From NCBI RefSeq assembly GCF_011762155.1, contig NZ_JAASQL010000001.1:1426001-1490000 (forward strand): DNA of 64,000 bases. The letters are read 5' to 3'. Below, one piece after another: positions 60,925 to 64,000 of the stretch. A program made the position numbers and the translations under genes. Source of the stretch: Wenyingzhuangia heitensis. Lineage in GTDB: Bacteria > Bacteroidota > Bacteroidia > Flavobacteriales > Flavobacteriaceae. The notes below the pieces were generated by a model. That model ran no database searches. It saw only the letters and a list, made by a program, of their open reading frames with translations, and was not told the origin of the DNA. Position 1 is the stretch's first letter. The number at the start of each line of letters is the position of its first letter.

Positions 60925-63738
60925 ATGAATAAAAAATACAGTTATTTAATAGTGTCACTTTTGTTAAGTGTACTAACTATTTATCCGTCTTTTGCGAATA
61001 ACTCTAAAGGGTTATCGAAAAAAAAATCAAAAGAATTATATAGTATAGAAACAGGTTATACTATTCAGAAAGTTAGAACCGCCAATTTTAAAAATAAAAC
61101 CAATATTATAGCCAGTTCTTATGAAGGGACTATATTGGCAATTGATTTTGACGGAAAAAAACTATGGGAAAATAAACTCTCAGGTTTTATGGTGTATGAT
61201 ATTTGGTGTGCAGATATTAATGGAAACGGAAATGATGAAATTTTAGTAGCCAATGCAGATGGAGCTGTTTATTGTATAAATGCTAAAGGAAAAACACTTT
61301 GGAAACATCAAAAAAATGAAGTGCCTATGTATGCTGTTTGTACAGTTCAAAAAGAAGGAACTTCTTATGTTGTTGCAGGTGGATACGATTTAAGTGTTTA
61401 TTATTTGTCTGCCAAAGATGGTAGTTTGGTTAAAGAATTAAAATCATCTACCTATTCTAAAGCAAAACCTTGGGGGGCAAATAAACCCAAAGCAGGGTTG
61501 CATTACGCTAATTTTTTAAGACCTATTAAAAAAGCAGATGGAACAGATATGTTGGCTATTCATGGAAGTAGTAACCATATGCAAGACAAGGGTATTATTT
61601 ATTTGTTTGATGTGTTGGCAGATCAACCTTTAAGAGATATCAAAATAACGGCTTCTGCAACTATAGGAGAGTTTAGAACATCGGATTATAATAAAGACGG
61701 GATTCCAGAAATATTATTAGGGATTTCTGGACATCAAAATAATGTAGGAACGGTTCGTGTAGATTTGGCAAAAGAAAAGTCAGAACAATACAAACTTAAA
61801 AAATTAGGATTTGGGTATTCTGTTACACAGCCAGAGTTGATAAATGACCAAGGAACTGACAAGTATTTGTTTTTAACAGGAAATCACATATCATTAGTTG
61901 CAACTAATTTTAGCTCTAAATCAGAAGAAAAACTAGAAACTAAATTTTCTTACAACGATATATGGAAAGTACCTGGTACCAATCAATTGGTTTTAGCAAG
62001 TGCACAAAGTGGAGGGAGTGAAATACATGTAATTGATACTGAAAAATCAGGTTGGAAATCTGCTTATGAAGCTTTAAAACCTAAAGGGAAAATAGAGCAA
62101 ATTATAGACAATACTGCTAAAATAAGAAAGGATTTGGAAAATTATAAAAAGCCAAAATCGGAAAGAGATCCTTTGCCTGTTTATTTTATGACTTCTCAAA
62201 CAAAAAACGGAGTCGCTAAAAAAACGGCAGATGAAATAAAATCAAAATACCAAAGTCCTGTATTTTTAGGAGGTAGTCATATGTCTCAAGCAGAAAATTG
62301 GGATAGGTCTGCCATGCCAAATGAAAAGTATAAAAAGAGAAAAGACAGAAGACGAAAGTATGTGTATTCTCAAGAACAAGCAGTAGATCATATTACGAAA
62401 TGGTACAAAGGAGAACCTGGAATTGCATACTGGGGAGGACATGGTAATGATCCGTACATGTTTCAATTAAGTACTACTAAAAAAATAATTGACTATGCTG
62501 ATGGTAAAAAAACAGTATTAATATACCCTGAATTAGAAGATCATACGAAAGATTTTGCTTGGGTAATGGACGATTTGTTTTATCCGTTGGCAAAGTATGC
62601 ACAAGGTAAAAATGCAAATATCTTTGTGCGTACCAAACATAACTTTTGGCAAGGGAATATTTACTTGCCAATGTGGGAACCTGTAATGGATGGAGGTTTT
62701 TCTGAAGTTTTTGTGCCTTCTATGGAAGAGACTACGGACAAAGCCATGGATATTAGTATTGCTGGTAGAGCAGGAGTATGGGCAAGTGGAGCTTTTAATA
62801 GCTGGGGAACTCGTGCAGTACCAGACAACCCAAGTTTTGATAGATCTAGACAATTTAGCAACCAAAGATTACCAAATCATTTTTTACGTCATTTGGTGTT
62901 TCATATGGCTAACGGTGCTCAGTATATTAACAATTTAGCAGTAGATTCAGATTATATTAGTGTGTTGTGGGAGTTGGTAGCTAAAGGAGCTTTGTATGTA
63001 CCCAAACCGAATGAAATTGTAAGTTTTTCGCCAGTGCATTTAAGTATGATGACTCCAGATCATGAATTTATAGAAAGAGGAAGCAATGCAAAATGGTCTA
63101 CATTTTACGAAGAAAGTAAAGAGTCTTATTTTGATAATTTTGTTTTTAGTAGACAAAACGGAACTTGGCCAGCAGCAAAAGTAACTCCTTGGGATTTTTC
63201 TAGCTACGCTGGAAACGTTAAAGACCGTCGTCAAAACTTTTTACCAAATTATTCAAATGGATTGGTATTAATTACACCACCTCAAGCAGGCACATCGGCT
63301 AGTAAAACAGCTAAGAGAAAACCTTTAAAAGAGAACTTAAATCCTATTTATAAAAATATTTTAAAGGAATATTATACAGATGGTCATTATTACTATTCGG
63401 CAGACGGAACTCAAAAATACAATGCAAACGAGTATTACAAAACAATAGAAAAAGATATTAAGGAAAGCGCTAATAAATTACCGTTAACTGTTACAGGTGA
63501 TGTTGCTTGGGTGGTGGCTCAAACATCTCCTACCAATTTAAGATTAACGCTTATAGATGGAGGTTATTTAAACCCGAGTGATAAAGTTGCTACAGTAAAA
63601 TTACATACCATACAACCAAAAAGCATGACTGATATTTTAAATGGAGAAACTTTTGATACTAACAAATCAGAAATAAAAATAGAAATTCCGTGTGGAGCTT
63701 TTCGATTTATTGATATAGAATTAAAGAAAAGTTTATAG
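60925..63738 (+). CDS. Large secreted beta-propeller enzyme, lambda-carrageenase-like (GH150?) candidate
   Basis: A 937-residue secreted protein with a signal peptide (to about 25). Residues about 40-390 read as a PQQ/WD-like propeller (GTILAIDFDGKKLWENKL, DINGNGNDEILVANADGAVYCINAKGKTLWKH, DYNKDGIPEILLG). A basic linker (KYKKRKDRRRKYVY) lies within the second half. The C-terminal part (about 400-830) looks like a TIM-barrel hydrolase: IAYWGGHGNDPYMFQ, KTVLIYPELEDHTKDFAW, NIFVRTKHNFW, EVFVPSMEETTDKAMDISIAGRAGVW, HMANGAQYINNL. Length and layout recall lambda-carrageenases (GH150). I cannot verify this, and another propeller-bearing glycanase or lyase is possible. A sulfated galactan target would fit the neighbouring GH2. 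Confidence 0.5.
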   Translation: MNKKYSYLIVSLLLSVLTIYPSFANNSKGLSKKKSKELYSIETGYTIQKVRTANFKNKTNIIASSYEGTILAIDFDGKKLWENKLSGFMVYDIWCADINGNGNDEILVANADGAVYCINAKGKTLWKHQKNEVPMYAVCTVQKEGTSYVVAGGYDLSVYYLSAKDGSLVKELKSSTYSKAKPWGANKPKAGLHYANFLRPIKKADGTDMLAIHGSSNHMQDKGIIYLFDVLADQPLRDIKITASATIGEFRTSDYNKDGIPEILLGISGHQNNVGTVRVDLAKEKSEQYKLKKLGFGYSVTQPELINDQGTDKYLFLTGNHISLVATNFSSKSEEKLETKFSYNDIWKVPGTNQLVLASAQSGGSEIHVIDTEKSGWKSAYEALKPKGKIEQIIDNTAKIRKDLENYKKPKSERDPLPVYFMTSQTKNGVAKKTADEIKSKYQSPVFLGGSHMSQAENWDRSAMPNEKYKKRKDRRRKYVYSQEQAVDHITKWYKGEPGIAYWGGHGNDPYMFQLSTTKKIIDYADGKKTVLIYPELEDHTKDFAWVMDDLFYPLAKYAQGKNANIFVRTKHNFWQGNIYLPMWEPVMDGGFSEVFVPSMEETTDKAMDISIAGRAGVWASGAFNSWGTRAVPDNPSFDRSRQFSNQRLPNHFLRHLVFHMANGAQYINNLAVDSDYISVLWELVAKGALYVPKPNEIVSFSPVHLSMMTPDHEFIERGSNAKWSTFYEESKESYFDNFVFSRQNGTWPAAKVTPWDFSSYAGNVKDRRQNFLPNYSNGLVLITPPQAGTSASKTAKRKPLKENLNPIYKNILKEYYTDGHYYYSADGTQKYNANEYYKTIEKDIKESANKLPLTVTGDVAWVVAQTSPTNLRLTLIDGGYLNPSDKVATVKLHTIQPKSMTDILNGETFDTNKSEIKIEIPCGAFRFIDIELKKSL

Positions 63739-63760
63739 TTTTTAACAAATAACCAATAGT

Positions 63761-63798
63761 AAACAGTGTCTAAACGTAAGTTTTGACACTGTTTTTTT
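63761..63798 (+). terminator. Intrinsic terminator after the propeller enzyme gene
   Basis: AAACAGTGTC pairs with GACACTGTTT (63761-63770 with 63785-63794), followed by Ts. Confidence 0.85.
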
Positions 63799-63921
63799 AT
63801 GTGAATACATTAATTATTGAAATTAAGTCAAAAAAGTACTATGGCTTGTGATTTAGATGTTTATATTTTTTTTAATGATTTATTATTTTTATCGAATATT
63901 ACTAACTAAAAAATTATTAAA

Positions 63922-64000
63922 ATGATAAAAAAACTACTAAAATCAACAATTGTTGTTAGTTTCTTGTTTTTAGGAACAGCATTACAAGCACAAACATTTA
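63922..64000 (+). CDS. Truncated secreted protein at the window edge
   Basis: A frame from ATG at 63922 with 26 codons before the window ends. It encodes a signal peptide (basic start IKKLLKS, hydrophobic core VVSFLFLG, cleavage near LQAQ) of the kind seen in the other secreted proteins of this cluster. The rest is outside the window, so the function is unknown. It shows that the polysaccharide cluster continues to the right. Confidence 0.75.
   Translation, partial: MIKKLLKSTIVVSFLFLGTALQAQTF

Noticed and set aside
62533-62865. Minus-strand open frames inside the propeller enzyme gene
   Set aside because: Several overlapping antisense frames with odd composition under a long, consistent coding frame.

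Overview
The window looks like chromosomal DNA from a marine member of the Flavobacteriaceae (Bacteroidota). The evidence is the low G+C content, the almost universal TAA stops, and the absence of Shine-Dalgarno sequences. It also has Bacteroidota-type promoters (TTTG, about 19 nt, then TAnnTTTG), type IX secretion sorting domains, a zeaxanthin-type carotenoid operon and a polysaccharide-degradation cluster. I see no phage, insertion sequence, CRISPR array or plasmid feature.

Layout. 1-3.0 kb: the end of dnaK, a small ORF, an Hsp20 gene whose 5' end is broken by an in-frame stop, and a 5'-nucleotidase lipoprotein. 3.2-10.8 kb: the most unusual module. It holds three tandem paralogous LytS-type sensor kinases (the middle one degenerate in its ATP site), one LytTR response regulator, and three paralogous lipoproteins of unknown function. 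Three promoters in this module carry paired direct repeats exactly 21 bp apart, the geometry expected for a LytTR regulator. 10.9-12.2 kb: a YjbQ-family protein and an SGNH hydrolase. 12.4-18.0 kb (minus strand): a seven-gene carotenoid/photolyase operon (crtI, crtB, a small secreted protein, crtZ, lycopene cyclase, photolyase, a small membrane protein). 18.2-19.9 kb: a membrane-bound LytTR regulator and a lipid A-type acyltransferase.

20-26.3 kb: a rhomboid protease, a SulP transporter, and an OmpR/histidine kinase pair followed by a Usp-like/lipocalin-like/DUF1275 operon. That operon's promoter region has 11-bp-phased repeats. 26.5-33.4 kb: tRNA-Asp, an acyl-CoA dehydrogenase, and the thrA-thrB-thrC operon, preceded by an unlisted Thr-rich leader ORF. 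33.4-36.5 kb: an EF-hand lipoprotein, gcvT and rmuC. 36.6-37.1 kb: a five-tRNA cluster (Met, three identical Gly, Pro). 37.3-41.6 kb: a T9SS cargo protein with Ig-like domains and an RND/MMPL exporter.

41.7-53.0 kb (mostly minus strand): the conserved rplM-rpsI-rpsB-tsf-pyrH-frr block, polA (with altered proofreading motifs), a thioredoxin-fold protein without CxxC, a polysaccharide deacetylase and a DUF2723/GT117 membrane protein, then tRNA-Gln. 53.4-64 kb: the left part of a polysaccharide-utilisation cluster: GH43, GH2 beta-galactosidase-like, CstA-type transporter, two related carbohydrate-binding proteins, and a 937-residue beta-propeller enzyme that I tentatively compare with lambda-carrageenases (GH150). 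A truncated secreted protein runs off the edge.

How the genes work together. Much of the window is sensing and surface or secretory function. The main regulatory signals I can read are the LytTR repeat pairs, the OmpR-type repeats, a palindrome before the carotenoid operon, a 9-9-9 palindrome before hsp20, and the threonine leader ORF. All database-dependent family calls come from motif recognition by eye.
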